Source: Legionella fallonii LLAP-10 (GTDB lineage Bacteria; Pseudomonadota; Gammaproteobacteria; Legionellales; Legionellaceae). Taken from it: 64,000 bases of DNA. Under the pieces are notes generated by a model that was given only the letters and a program-made list of their open reading frames with translations, was not told the DNA's origin and ran no database searches. A program made the translations under genes and the position numbers. This document shows positions 56,551 through 64,000 of the stretch, piece by piece (within the stretch, counting starts at the first letter, position 1; the number at the start of each line of letters is the position of its first letter). The DNA is taken from contig NZ_LN614827.1 in the NCBI RefSeq assembly GCF_000953135.1, positions 2,881,001-2,945,000 on the forward strand, in the 5' to 3' direction.

Positions 56551-57093
56551 CTAGTATCCCTGACTCGCTTTGAACGTCATAGTCCAACTCACTAAAGAGC
56601 TGACGATATAATTGACTACCGCGATAGAGTTATCAAAGTTCATCGCTAAAATGCCAGCTAATATGAACACAAGCCCTTTAGGCCCCTCCTGGGTTCCCGG
56701 CTCACTAGCATGTGCTACGAGAACACATCCCCTCACAAACCATAATATCCCTGCAGTTCTTATCAATAGCCCCATAGAAGAATAAATATTTGCTGGATTG
56801 TAATTGGTATAGGAAATCACATTCCCCACTCCAAAAGCAGTATTAGCCAAGACATGAAATGCTGAAGGGAGATAGAGCAAACAAGCGCCCATCAATATCA
56901 ACATCATTGGGGTAAACATTTTCTCAGAAGAAGAGGATTGAGCCCTCTTATCTCCTATTTTTTTTAATTTACTTAGTGCTGTTATGAAAAATAAAAACCC
57001 CAATATATAAGCGCCGCCCGATATAAATTTTTGGACTGGGTAGAGTGATTGGCTTAAATTGCCAATCATTGTTACTAAATCTGTAGTCGTCAT
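56551..57093 (-). CDS. IcmC/DotE-like membrane protein (orphan paralogue)
   Basis: 180 residues with four hydrophobic segments. ISGGAYILGFLFFITALSKL, then KKIGDKRAQSSSSEKMFTPM and LLYLPSAFHVLANTAFG are the hallmark pattern of the IcmC/DotE family of type IVB secretion (and related IcmD/TraQ-like proteins). The gene stands alone, with no dot/icm genes around it, so it is a paralogue and not the main locus copy. It might modify or replace IcmC in certain conditions. Confident on family, not on role. Confidence 0.72.
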   Translation of the reverse strand: MTTTDLVTMIGNLSQSLYPVQKFISGGAYILGFLFFITALSKLKKIGDKRAQSSSSEKMFTPMMLILMGACLLYLPSAFHVLANTAFGVGNVISYTNYNPANIYSSMGLLIRTAGILWFVRGCVLVAHASEPGTQEGPKGLVFILAGILAMNFDNSIAVVNYIVSSLVSWTMTFKASQGY

Positions 57094-57176
57094 ATGTTAA
57101 TTATATTATCTCAACACTTGCAATGCATAATTTTTCCCCTATATTAAGCACTTTATAATAAAAGTTGATAATCGTC

Positions 57177-57911
57177 ATGCAAGTAAATATCTTTCCCATT
57201 ACTTTGGTAGAATCTTTTATGATCTCCCCCAAAGTAAAACATTTTGTTTTTAATTGTGAGATCACCCCTTCATTTAACTACATACCAGGACAATTTATTA
57301 CCATTCATTTTGAACGTGATGGAAAAAACTTGAAGCGTAGTTACAGTATAGCCAATTCTCCAAAACAAGATAACCAAATAGAGTTTGCCGCAGGATATTT
57401 TGCCAATGGTCCCGGTACAGAACTCCTATTTAATTTAAAACCAGGAGATACTGTCCATATTTCAGGCCCTTTTGGTCGATTAATTTTTAAAGACGAAGTG
57501 CCTGGGCGTTATATTTTAGTTGCTACCAGTACAGGAGTAACTCCATATCGAGCGATGCTCGCTGAATTAAGTAAACGTCTTGACCAAAATCCTCATCTAC
57601 AGGTCGTTATTCTACAAGGCATACAAAAAAGAGAAGAAATTCTTTATGCAGATGAATTTAAGGCCTTTGCGCAACGATACCCACAAGTAACATTTAGAGC
57701 TCATTTAAGTCGAGAACTACCTGAGGGTTTACAGGAGAATGAATATACAGGATATGTTCAGCACGCATTTCCCGAACTGAATCTTAATCCAGAACAAGAT
57801 ATTGTTTATTTATGCGGAAATCCAGGTATGATCGACGACGCATTTAACTATTTAAAAGATCAAGGTTTTGCTATGCAGCACATTATTCGTGAAAAATACA
57901 TTTCCCGATAA
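57177..57911 (+). CDS. Ferredoxin/flavodoxin-NADP reductase-like oxidoreductase
   Basis: About 244 residues. FAD-binding RxYS motif RSYSIANSP, GDTVHISGPFGRLIF, the NADP-binding STGVTPYRAML and the YLCGNPGMIDDAFNYL segment mark the ferredoxin-NADP reductase family (Fpr). No iron-sulfur domain is attached. The frame reaches 57165; the ATG at 57177 gives a normal N-terminus. 33 bp before the aldolase gene and on the same strand, probably one transcript. Confidence 0.85.
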   Translation: MQVNIFPITLVESFMISPKVKHFVFNCEITPSFNYIPGQFITIHFERDGKNLKRSYSIANSPKQDNQIEFAAGYFANGPGTELLFNLKPGDTVHISGPFGRLIFKDEVPGRYILVATSTGVTPYRAMLAELSKRLDQNPHLQVVILQGIQKREEILYADEFKAFAQRYPQVTFRAHLSRELPEGLQENEYTGYVQHAFPELNLNPEQDIVYLCGNPGMIDDAFNYLKDQGFAMQHIIREKYISR

Positions 57912-57944
57912 CCGCTGAATATAAATTGAGGAGAATAATACATT

Positions 57945-58958
57945 ATGCATTACGAAGAATTGTCAGAAACTATGGAGCAAATACTACAAGATGGAAAAGG
58001 CATCTTAGCTGCTGATGAAAGCAATAGCACTATAGGTAAGCGTTTTGAATCAATCGACGTTGAAAACACAGAGGAAAATCGTAAAGAATACCGCCTATTA
58101 CTAGCTACCACTCCCGATCTGGAGCAATACATAAATGGCGTGATCTTATTTGAAGAAACATTTGAGCAAAAAGATGAGCATGGAACCCCCATAGCAGAAT
58201 TATTTGCTAATAAAGGCATAGTTCCTGGTATTAAAGTAGATAAAGGACTAATCGATCTGCCCAATACTCAAAATGAAAAAGTAACTCAAGGTCTGGATGG
58301 TTTAGCTGATCGACTACTCCATTACAAAAAACTAGGCGCTAAATTTGCTAAATGGCGCAATGTATATTCTATTTCTGAATATGCTCCAAGTATTGCTGCA
58401 ATTAAAGCAGGGGCTGAAAACCTCGCTCGATATGCAGCAACATGTCAATCAGTAGGGATAGTCCCTATTGTAGAGCCTGAAATTCTGATGGATGGCGATC
58501 ACAGTATAGAACAATGCGCAGAAGTCAGCGAAATGGTTTTACATGAACTCTTTCATGCCTTATTTATCCATCAAGTAGAACTAGAACATATCATATTAAA
58601 ACCAAGCATGGTAACCAGCGGTAAAGCGGTCACTCCATTTAGCGAACCAGATGAAGTAGCAGATTACACTATTGGAGTATTCCGTAACAATGTCCCTGCT
58701 TCTGTACCAACAATTAACTTCTTATCTGGCGGACAAACACCTCAGCAAGCAACAGAAAATTTAAATGCTATCAATACTGTTGGGCATCAACCATGGTTGT
58801 TAAGTTTTTCCTATGGACGAGCGTTACAAGAAGATTGCTTAAAAACTTGGGAAGGAAAAAAAGAAAATATTGCCAGTGCTCAGGAAGCTTTATTGAAGCG
58901 TGCTCGGTTAAATAGCATGGCCTGTGTCGGTGAATATGAAAGTGCTATGGAGCAATAG
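57945..58958 (+). CDS. Class I fructose-bisphosphate aldolase
   Basis: 337 residues of the animal/plant-like, Schiff-base (class I) aldolase, not the zinc class II enzyme usual in gammaproteobacteria. GILAADESNSTIGKRFESI at the start, KFAKWRNVYSI and VEPEILMDGDHS in the middle, and the Schiff-base Lys in IILKPSMVTSG, with FLSGGQTPQQATENL after it. GAGGAG lies before the ATG. Converts fructose 1,6-bisphosphate to triose phosphates in glycolysis and gluconeogenesis. Confidence 0.94.
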   Translation: MHYEELSETMEQILQDGKGILAADESNSTIGKRFESIDVENTEENRKEYRLLLATTPDLEQYINGVILFEETFEQKDEHGTPIAELFANKGIVPGIKVDKGLIDLPNTQNEKVTQGLDGLADRLLHYKKLGAKFAKWRNVYSISEYAPSIAAIKAGAENLARYAATCQSVGIVPIVEPEILMDGDHSIEQCAEVSEMVLHELFHALFIHQVELEHIILKPSMVTSGKAVTPFSEPDEVADYTIGVFRNNVPASVPTINFLSGGQTPQQATENLNAINTVGHQPWLLSFSYGRALQEDCLKTWEGKKENIASAQEALLKRARLNSMACVGEYESAMEQ

Positions 58959-58962
58959 CCGC

Positions 58963-59156
58963 TTAAAAGTAGGTCGCGCCAATGGCCCAATGGCGCTACC
59001 TTAAGTTTTTGTAGCCTGGATGAGCGCAGCGTAATCCGGGATTTCAGTGCACTGAGCTAGGGTATTCCCGTATTATGCTGCACTAATACGGGCTACGATT
59101 TTTTCTTCCTTTTATTAAGGTAGCACCATTGCGCCAATGGCCAGACCTACTTTTAA
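58963..59156. repeat. Nested palindromic repeat (194 bp)
   Basis: Outer arms of about 41 bp (TTAAAAGTAGGTC...CCAATGG...GCTACCTTAA and near-exact complement) enclose an inner element at 59011-59096 beginning GTAGCCTGGATGAGCGCAG and ending TAATACGGGCTAC, itself palindromic. The inner unit has the GTAGCC..GGATGAGCGCAGCGTAATCC type found as a common intergenic repeat in several gammaproteobacteria; here that text is split as GTAGCCTGGATGAGC and GCAGCGTAATCCGGG. It fills the space between the aldolase and a convergent hydrolase and may act as a bidirectional stop. Confidence 0.75.
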
Positions 59157-59186
59157 TATCACTGAACCTAATTCTCATTCAAAAAA

Positions 59187-59942
59187 TCAAAGTAGCGTAA
59201 AGCGCGCATATAACGGCAAATGGTCAGATAACATACGCCAGGGTTTCCCCTGGAAACAAGCAACGTCTTGTACTTCCATCCCGCGAAAATAAACTCTATC
59301 AACACGCAATGCAGGCTTAATCGCCGGAAAAGAGCGGGCATGTTGTCCTTCGACAGCAACAAATGCTTCATGTATATTCAAATCATCCGCAAGCGTTTTA
59401 GAGATAATAGTGCGCCAATCATTAAAATCTCCTGCCATTAATAAAGGCTCATCTTGCGGAACAACATCCTTAATACGCTGAATTAAAGCTTTGCATTGCT
59501 CTGCACGCTCTGCTTTAAAAAGCCCTAAATGCACGCATAATAGGTGGATCGTGGTGTTATCTAGTTTTACTTGCGCATGCAAAATACCTCTGGACGCTCT
59601 ACTGGTATTGGAAAGATTAATATTTTCAAAACCTGCAAAAGGATACTTACTTAAAATAGCATTGCCATGATGGCCTGATTGATATATGGCATTTTTAGCA
59701 TAAATATAATGTGGCCATATATTCTCTGCTATATATTCAAACTGCGGTGCGTCAGGCCAAGAATCTATTCGCCGCTCTTTCCTTTTGTGCTTACCTTGCA
59801 CTTCTTGCAAGAAAACAAAATCAGGATTTAACCCAGTAATGGCTGCGCGCATTTCAGGAAGCAAAAAACGAACAGCACCCACACCAAATCCTTTATGAAT
59901 GTTGTACGTTATCAGCGATATGCTGTTTACAACCTTTTGCAT
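59187..59942 (-). CDS. Endonuclease/exonuclease/phosphatase family protein
   Basis: 251 residues with the EEP fold motifs: SLITYNIHKGFG (Asn), DFVFLQEVQGKHK (metal Glu), LLMAGDFNDWRTI (Asp, Asn) and the terminal SDHLPLYARF (Asp-His). Members cleave phosphodiester bonds in DNA, lipids or phosphoinositides. No signal peptide. The family alone does not tell the substrate. Single gene. Confidence 0.85.
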   Translation of the reverse strand: MQKVVNSISLITYNIHKGFGVGAVRFLLPEMRAAITGLNPDFVFLQEVQGKHKRKERRIDSWPDAPQFEYIAENIWPHYIYAKNAIYQSGHHGNAILSKYPFAGFENINLSNTSRASRGILHAQVKLDNTTIHLLCVHLGLFKAERAEQCKALIQRIKDVVPQDEPLLMAGDFNDWRTIISKTLADDLNIHEAFVAVEGQHARSFPAIKPALRVDRVYFRGMEVQDVACFQGKPWRMLSDHLPLYARFTLL

Positions 59943-60084
59943 TCTCTTTGTACCTTTACCTTATGTTTATTAAGCATAGCATTAACAGGACTAATTAATA
60001 ATACATTTCTAGATAATTAGAAAATGAACTTATAAAGCAATAGCTTAGATAAAGATTATGTAGCTTCTCAATAAGTCAGATAAA

Positions 60085-60174
60085 CGTCATCGCGAACGAA
60101 GTGAGAGATCTCCAGACATTAGCACTGTGCCTGAATTTGGAGACTCCTCTCTTCGTTGACATTTTTTCGCGGGG
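60085..60174. repeat. Imperfect palindromic intergenic repeat
   Basis: CGTCATCGCGAACGAAGTG, then AGAGATCTCC on the left and an imperfect complement (GGAGACTCCTCTCTTCGTTG, ACATTTTTTCGCGG) on the right. It belongs to the CGTCATCGCGA..GCGAAG..GATCTCC type of bacterial intergenic repeat. It lies in a 313-bp gap between the divergent EEP and alpha/beta-hydrolase genes, where no gene is seen. Confidence 0.5.
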
Positions 60175-60255
60175 TTATTGATTAAAGGTCTGGATTTATA
60201 GAGCAACACATGAGGTAATAAGCTATGGTTCTAAGTAACAGAATAATAAATAAAA

Positions 60256-61101
60256 ATGAACTCTCAAGAATTAGTTATTCCAGGTTTATCTATTGCTTAT
60301 AAAACTTGGGGTAATCCTGAAAACCCTCCTATTATTGCACTACATGGCTGGCTAGATAACGCAAATAGTTTCGACCCTTTGGCAGAATATTTAAAAAATA
60401 ATTATTATTTTATTGCCATAGATTTTCCCGGTCACGGCCATTCCGCTCATCTTCCCCAAAGTAGTAATTACCACTTTATTGATGGCATATTCATTATAGT
60501 GCAAATAATCAACGCCCTGAAATTAGATAAGGTTCACTTAATAGGCCACTCTATGGGAGCTTGTTTAGCAAGCATAGTCGGAGGGATAGCCCCCAATCGT
60601 TTCCTGTCAATTGGTTTAATCGAAGGATTAGGCCCATTTTCACATCCTGATGAATCTGCATGCGAACAATTGACTACCTATTTAGACTATCTTACTCATC
60701 AAGAGATAAAGAAAACCAAGGGATATCACGAATTTGAACATGCTGCCTTAGCCCGTTCACTAAAGGGCTATGTTTCTTTTGAGATCGCTAAAATATTATG
60801 CCAAAGGGCCCTGGTTAAAAAACATGGCATTTATTATTGGCGACATGACAAACGATTGTTAGCTCCCTCTCCTTTGCGCATGACCGAACAGCAAATTCTT
60901 TCTTGTCTAAAACAAATCAGCGCCAAAACATGTTTGATTTGGGCTAGCAAAGGATTTTCTTTTGATTCTAAATTAATGCAAGAACGTATAAAAACAGTTA
61001 GCAATTTAAAAATTATGCACTTAGATGGCGGACATCACATTCATATGGAACAACCTGAACTTGTAGGACAACTTCTCACTGATTTTTATCTTTCGTTGTA
61101 A
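60256..61101 (+). CDS. Alpha/beta hydrolase
   Basis: 281 residues. ALHGWLDNANSFDPLAEYL (oxyanion-hole HG), FPGHGHSAHLP, the nucleophile elbow LIGHSMGACLAS (Ser about 98), an Asp region near the C-terminus and the catalytic His in LDGGHHIHMEQPE. A close match to the serine-hydrolase-like/MEST-type soluble alpha/beta hydrolases. The substrate is unknown. No signal peptide. A strong palindrome follows the stop. Confidence 0.85.
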   Translation: MNSQELVIPGLSIAYKTWGNPENPPIIALHGWLDNANSFDPLAEYLKNNYYFIAIDFPGHGHSAHLPQSSNYHFIDGIFIIVQIINALKLDKVHLIGHSMGACLASIVGGIAPNRFLSIGLIEGLGPFSHPDESACEQLTTYLDYLTHQEIKKTKGYHEFEHAALARSLKGYVSFEIAKILCQRALVKKHGIYYWRHDKRLLAPSPLRMTEQQILSCLKQISAKTCLIWASKGFSFDSKLMQERIKTVSNLKIMHLDGGHHIHMEQPELVGQLLTDFYLSL

Positions 61102-61135
61102 TGACATCCATTATCTACACGCATTATGAAATAAT

Positions 61136-61165
61136 ACATAAAGGGCGCTATAGCGCCCTTTATGT
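61136..61165. terminator. Perfect 30-bp palindrome between convergent genes
   Basis: ACATAAAGGGCGCTA directly abutting its complement TAGCGCCCTTTATGT, with no loop. It lies between the alpha/beta hydrolase end and the proA end, and probably serves as a bidirectional terminator although the T run is only three bases. Confidence 0.55.
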
Positions 61166-61174
61166 CAAGTCATA

Positions 61175-62815
61175 TTAACTATTAGTATCAATAGCACAAG
61201 ATTGATAACTAACAGCAACCTCAGTCAATGAGGCTTTCACATCGTCAAGAGAAAATCCTAAATCTTTGGCGGCATTAAGAACACCGCAACCAGCATCATC
61301 AAAAGATGCATAAGGAGTCCAATAATCCATATTCGCTTTAACCATTACGTCAAATGCTTTACGAATATCCCAATCAGGTTTATTCGCTAAGATGTAGAAT
61401 AAATGGTTGTATACCCCACTAGAGTAATGAACATCTAAACCGCCGTAATAATCATCAGCACTATCAATTGACTCGCCATCACGACTTGGCTTATCCATGT
61501 AACGTAAAGCGTCATAACCACTATCTTCCTTCATTATTTCAGGGCCAATTTGCCAGCTGCTCTTTCCTGCAGAATAAAATTCAGCGGCCTGCGCTGCCAT
61601 ATCAGAGAATGACTCATTTAATCCACCTGACTGGCCATAATATTCCAAGGCAGAATGCTGTTCAGTGAAACCATGGCTAATCTCATGAGCACCGACCCCT
61701 AGAGAAACTAAAGGATGCATCATGGTATCACCATCACCAAAGGTCATTTGTCTGCCATCCCAATAAGCATTTTCATAACCCTCACCATAATGAACACGCA
61801 TCACCAATTGCATTGGAGAGCCATCGGTCTTAGTCAATACCTCTAAACCATACCAATCGTGATACATATGCTTAATTACATGGCCGGCATATAAGGCATC
61901 ATTAGTTGGAGAGGATGCCCCATTTGCCTTATCATAACCATCAGCAGAATAACCGGTATAAAACATAGAGTTAGACTGATCACCCAAATCCGTAGTACAA
62001 GAAAATTTCATGGCAATATTCTTTGAACTATACTTATGTTGCATATCAACCACTTTAACATTTGTATTTTCCATGAAACACATTTTGGCATTAAGATCTC
62101 TAGTAATCTCTAATAAAGGTAATTCTTTACCATACTGATATTCACCTACTTTACTATTTCCACCAAAGCCAGCTCCTTTCACAGGAACCATTTCAGTTTT
62201 CACATCATTCCACTGCACAAATGGTTTATTAGTTTGCGCATCAATAATCGCTGTTGGACGTTCAGGAATTTTATCATCATGACTAACAAAGACACTGACC
62301 TTATAGGCCCAATGAGCCTGATGTTTGTCATCGATATAAACCATAGGAGTTACTTGTTCTTCGCTAACACGTTTATCTGCATAGTGATTTTTAAATTGCT
62401 GTAAAGCAACAGAAGCATTTTTTACAAAGGAGGCCTGGGGTTGTCCCAACTCAAGTTGTAACCCCTGATAAACAGTACCATTCATGTGCACATCTGAGTT
62501 TGTGGTTGCAAGAGATGGTGCCTTTTGTTTACTATGCATAATGGCATAGCCACCAAAAACAGGAAAACCAGCATATAATTGCTGCATACGCACGTGAGTT
62601 ACTTTATTGCCGTCAGTATGTTGTCTTACAAATTGTAAACTATCAGTCGACACTGAAGTACCTTTCATTACACCTGGTAAAGTTAATTGAAATTTTTGTT
62701 TTAACTCAACAAAAGGTGTTTTTTGTAGGGCCACGGGCTCTGCCGCTTTTACAGGTGAAGCTAATCCTAGGGCTACAGCAATGGCTAAAGGTGACAAATA
62801 ATAATTTGGATGCAT
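61175..62815 (-). CDS. proA: Secreted zinc metalloprotease, ProA/Msp type (M4 family)
   Basis: 546 residues. A signal peptide (residues 1-24, ending PVKAA), then a propeptide with FTP/PepSY-like segments, and the thermolysin-like catalytic domain from about residue 210. Zinc ligands are His377 and His381 of GAHEISHGFTEQ with catalytic Glu378, and Glu401 of GGLNESFSDMAAQ; the substrate His is near the C-terminus (DVHYSSGVYNHLFYILAN). Length and family match the major type II-secreted protease of Legionella. The 338-bp upstream gap should hold its promoter. Confidence 0.93.
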   Translation of the reverse strand: MHPNYYLSPLAIAVALGLASPVKAAEPVALQKTPFVELKQKFQLTLPGVMKGTSVSTDSLQFVRQHTDGNKVTHVRMQQLYAGFPVFGGYAIMHSKQKAPSLATTNSDVHMNGTVYQGLQLELGQPQASFVKNASVALQQFKNHYADKRVSEEQVTPMVYIDDKHQAHWAYKVSVFVSHDDKIPERPTAIIDAQTNKPFVQWNDVKTEMVPVKGAGFGGNSKVGEYQYGKELPLLEITRDLNAKMCFMENTNVKVVDMQHKYSSKNIAMKFSCTTDLGDQSNSMFYTGYSADGYDKANGASSPTNDALYAGHVIKHMYHDWYGLEVLTKTDGSPMQLVMRVHYGEGYENAYWDGRQMTFGDGDTMMHPLVSLGVGAHEISHGFTEQHSALEYYGQSGGLNESFSDMAAQAAEFYSAGKSSWQIGPEIMKEDSGYDALRYMDKPSRDGESIDSADDYYGGLDVHYSSGVYNHLFYILANKPDWDIRKAFDVMVKANMDYWTPYASFDDAGCGVLNAAKDLGFSLDDVKASLTEVAVSYQSCAIDTNS

Positions 62816-63153
62816 CGAAACTAACTCCTTAGATTAATTCGGGTAGGACAACCTTCCTGGAATGTCCATGATGTTTTATATTACCCATTGATTTTTTAAG
62901 GACAGTTGATTAACAAAAAACTCTTAATATCATAATCATTCAGCTTAAAAAGCTAGGGTAGTCCAAAATACAGCTAATGCTCAATGCAAATCACTTCACA
63001 TCGAACATAAGCTCTTCTCAATTAAAATACTATGAAAAACCATAATATTTCAAAGAAATACGCGTACAGAATGAACTGCTACTATACAAAAATACAAATA
63101 GATCTTTTTAAAACCATACAAAATTAGCACAATTTCACTTTTTTTGAAATTGT
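62816..63153. other. Noncoding gap upstream of proA
   Basis: A 338-bp AT-rich stretch with no open frame worth calling. AAGGAG lies seven bases before the proA ATG at 62815 (read on the minus strand); the proA promoter is probably in the nearer half. The far end holds the likely terminator of the carboxylase gene. Confidence 0.5.
63129..63153 (-). terminator. Probable terminator after the biotin-carrier subunit gene
   Basis: Nine-base stem ACAATTTCA / TGAAATTGT with a 7-base loop, abutting the stop codon on the minus strand. The following minus-strand bases (GCTAATTTTG) give only a modest T tract. Confidence 0.45.
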
Positions 63154-64000
63154 TTAATTAGCATTACTGCTTTTCTTTGCTTTTAAATTAAGCCGGATCA
63201 GTACTTGTCCTGGTGTAACCTTATCCCCCTTTTGACAACATATTTCTGTAACTACTCCATCCTCAGATGCTTGTACTTCTGTTTCCATTTTCATCGCTTC
63301 AATAGCGAATAATGCCTGGCCTTTTTTCACTCGTTCACCTACTGCTACATGAATAGCCATAATTGTGCCAGGAATGGACACGGAGACATCACCAGGCTCA
63401 TTATTTTTTGCTCTGGCAACGGCTTTATTTTGCTCTTCAAATTCTGAACCGTGAATGACCACTTCTTCAGGAACACCATCCACCCATAAAAAACAAGTCT
63501 GACGACCGTGTTGAGGAGTGCCGAAGCCCGCGACTTTCACATGATAATGCTCCCCATGAAGAGTAATATCATATTCTGACAAACTATGGTGCTCTGCAGT
63601 GCCGGACTGAGGTAATAAGGGCTCAGGTACCAAAGAATCATTTTGGCGCTGCTCGAGAAATTGCCGGCCAATTTCAGGAAACATCGCATAAATCAGAACA
63701 TCTTCCTCACTCAAAGCTAAAGCTTCAATTTCTTTTTTTAATTGCTTGAATTCATTAGACAGCAGATCGGCAGGCCTTACTTCAATCACATCAGTTCGCC
63801 CAATGGCTTTTTTACGCAATTTAGGACTTATCTTACCCGGAGGAGCACCATATTTACCTTGACAGTAAAGTTTTACCTCATTCGTTATAGTTTTGTAACG
63901 TTCACCAGTTAATACATTGATTACAGCCTGAGTTCCCACCACTTGAGACGTTGGCGTAACTAAAGGTGGATATCCTAGATCTTCACGAACTCGAGGAATT
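63154..64000 (-). CDS. Oxaloacetate decarboxylase alpha / pyruvate carboxylase subunit B-like protein, C-terminal part (cut by right edge)
   Basis: The frame stays open past the ATG at 63942 to the right edge (residues IPRVREDLGYPPLVTPTSQV), so the start lies outside. The visible part contains the end of the carboxyltransferase domain (SQVVGTQAVINVLTGERYK), a linker, and a biotinyl/lipoyl domain ending the protein, with the biotin-accepting Lys in AIEAMKMETEVQA. This fits the alpha subunit of oxaloacetate decarboxylase or the B subunit of two-subunit pyruvate carboxylase. The two cannot be told apart without the neighbouring genes. Confidence 0.87.
   Translation of the reverse strand, partial: IPRVREDLGYPPLVTPTSQVVGTQAVINVLTGERYKTITNEVKLYCQGKYGAPPGKISPKLRKKAIGRTDVIEVRPADLLSNEFKQLKKEIEALALSEEDVLIYAMFPEIGRQFLEQRQNDSLVPEPLLPQSGTAEHHSLSEYDITLHGEHYHVKVAGFGTPQHGRQTCFLWVDGVPEEVVIHGSEFEEQNKAVARAKNNEPGDVSVSIPGTIMAIHVAVGERVKKGQALFAIEAMKMETEVQASEDGVVTEICCQKGDKVTPGQVLIRLNLKAKKSSNAN

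Overview
The window looks like a chromosomal segment of a Legionella species. It carries an M4 zinc metalloprotease of the ProA/Msp type, a zinc-dependent phospholipase C of the PlcA type, and an orphan IcmC/DotE-like protein. It also has three large proteins resembling Dot/Icm effectors (LRR-coiled coil, ankyrin, NADAR-repeat) and an Rsm-type small RNA preceded by a perfect LetA-type box. The DNA is AT-rich throughout. Several palindromic intergenic repeat families are scattered between genes. No tRNA, rRNA or CRISPR array was seen.

Layout. 1-2530: end of a condensation-domain protein, translationally coupled to a phosphohexomutase and followed by a HAD-IB phosphatase. 2800-5040: an accessory patch with a RES/Xre-type toxin-antitoxin pair and a chain of broken genes (transposase, P-loop ATPase, IS3, DUF1016 nuclease). 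5051-10821: a secreted Gly/His/Tyr-rich protein with a DM9-like C-terminus, then acetoacetate decarboxylase, patatin-like lipase, zinc alcohol dehydrogenase and aldehyde dehydrogenase. 10992-11206: LetA-type box plus Rsm-like sRNA. 11446-13086: LRR protein. 13301-20100: a signalling island with a REC/degenerate HD-GYP protein, a REC-GAF histidine kinase, a pseudo-receiver kinase and a divergent MHYT-kinase. 20132-21361: a transporter.

21546-31870 is the core envelope cluster, all on the minus strand: uppS, cdsA, rseP, bamA, skp, lpxD, fabZ, lpxA, then crcB and serS. 32112-38128, on the plus strand, holds plcA-type phospholipase, a small tandem-repeat secreted protein, gpmI, an EnvC-like activator and a CtpA protease. 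38182-43308 has a periplasmic binding protein, an exported adenosine deaminase, a gene remnant, a HTH-S24 regulator with a lost catalytic serine, and a methyltransferase. 43557-46977 is hflK-hflC-purA. 47111-49410 has an ankyrin protein and trmB. 49834-52596 has rpmB-rpmG and rpoN-hpf-HPr. The rest holds pssA, a DUF3579 gene, the NADAR-repeat protein, the IcmC-like gene, a ferredoxin-NADP reductase with class I aldolase, an EEP hydrolase, an alpha/beta hydrolase, proA and the end of an oxaloacetate decarboxylase/pyruvate carboxylase B-type subunit cut by the right edge.

How the parts fit. Core housekeeping blocks (Lpx/Bam, Hfl/PurA, RpoN/HPF/HPr, L28/L33) alternate with accessory genes that suit an intracellular lifestyle: secreted lipases and proteases, effector-like proteins, and the RNA and kinase elements of a signalling network. 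The most unusual items are the NADAR-repeat protein, the signalling island with several degenerate domains, the condensation-domain/mutase/phosphatase operon, and the exported adenosine deaminase. All functional calls rest on reading motifs; no database search was run.
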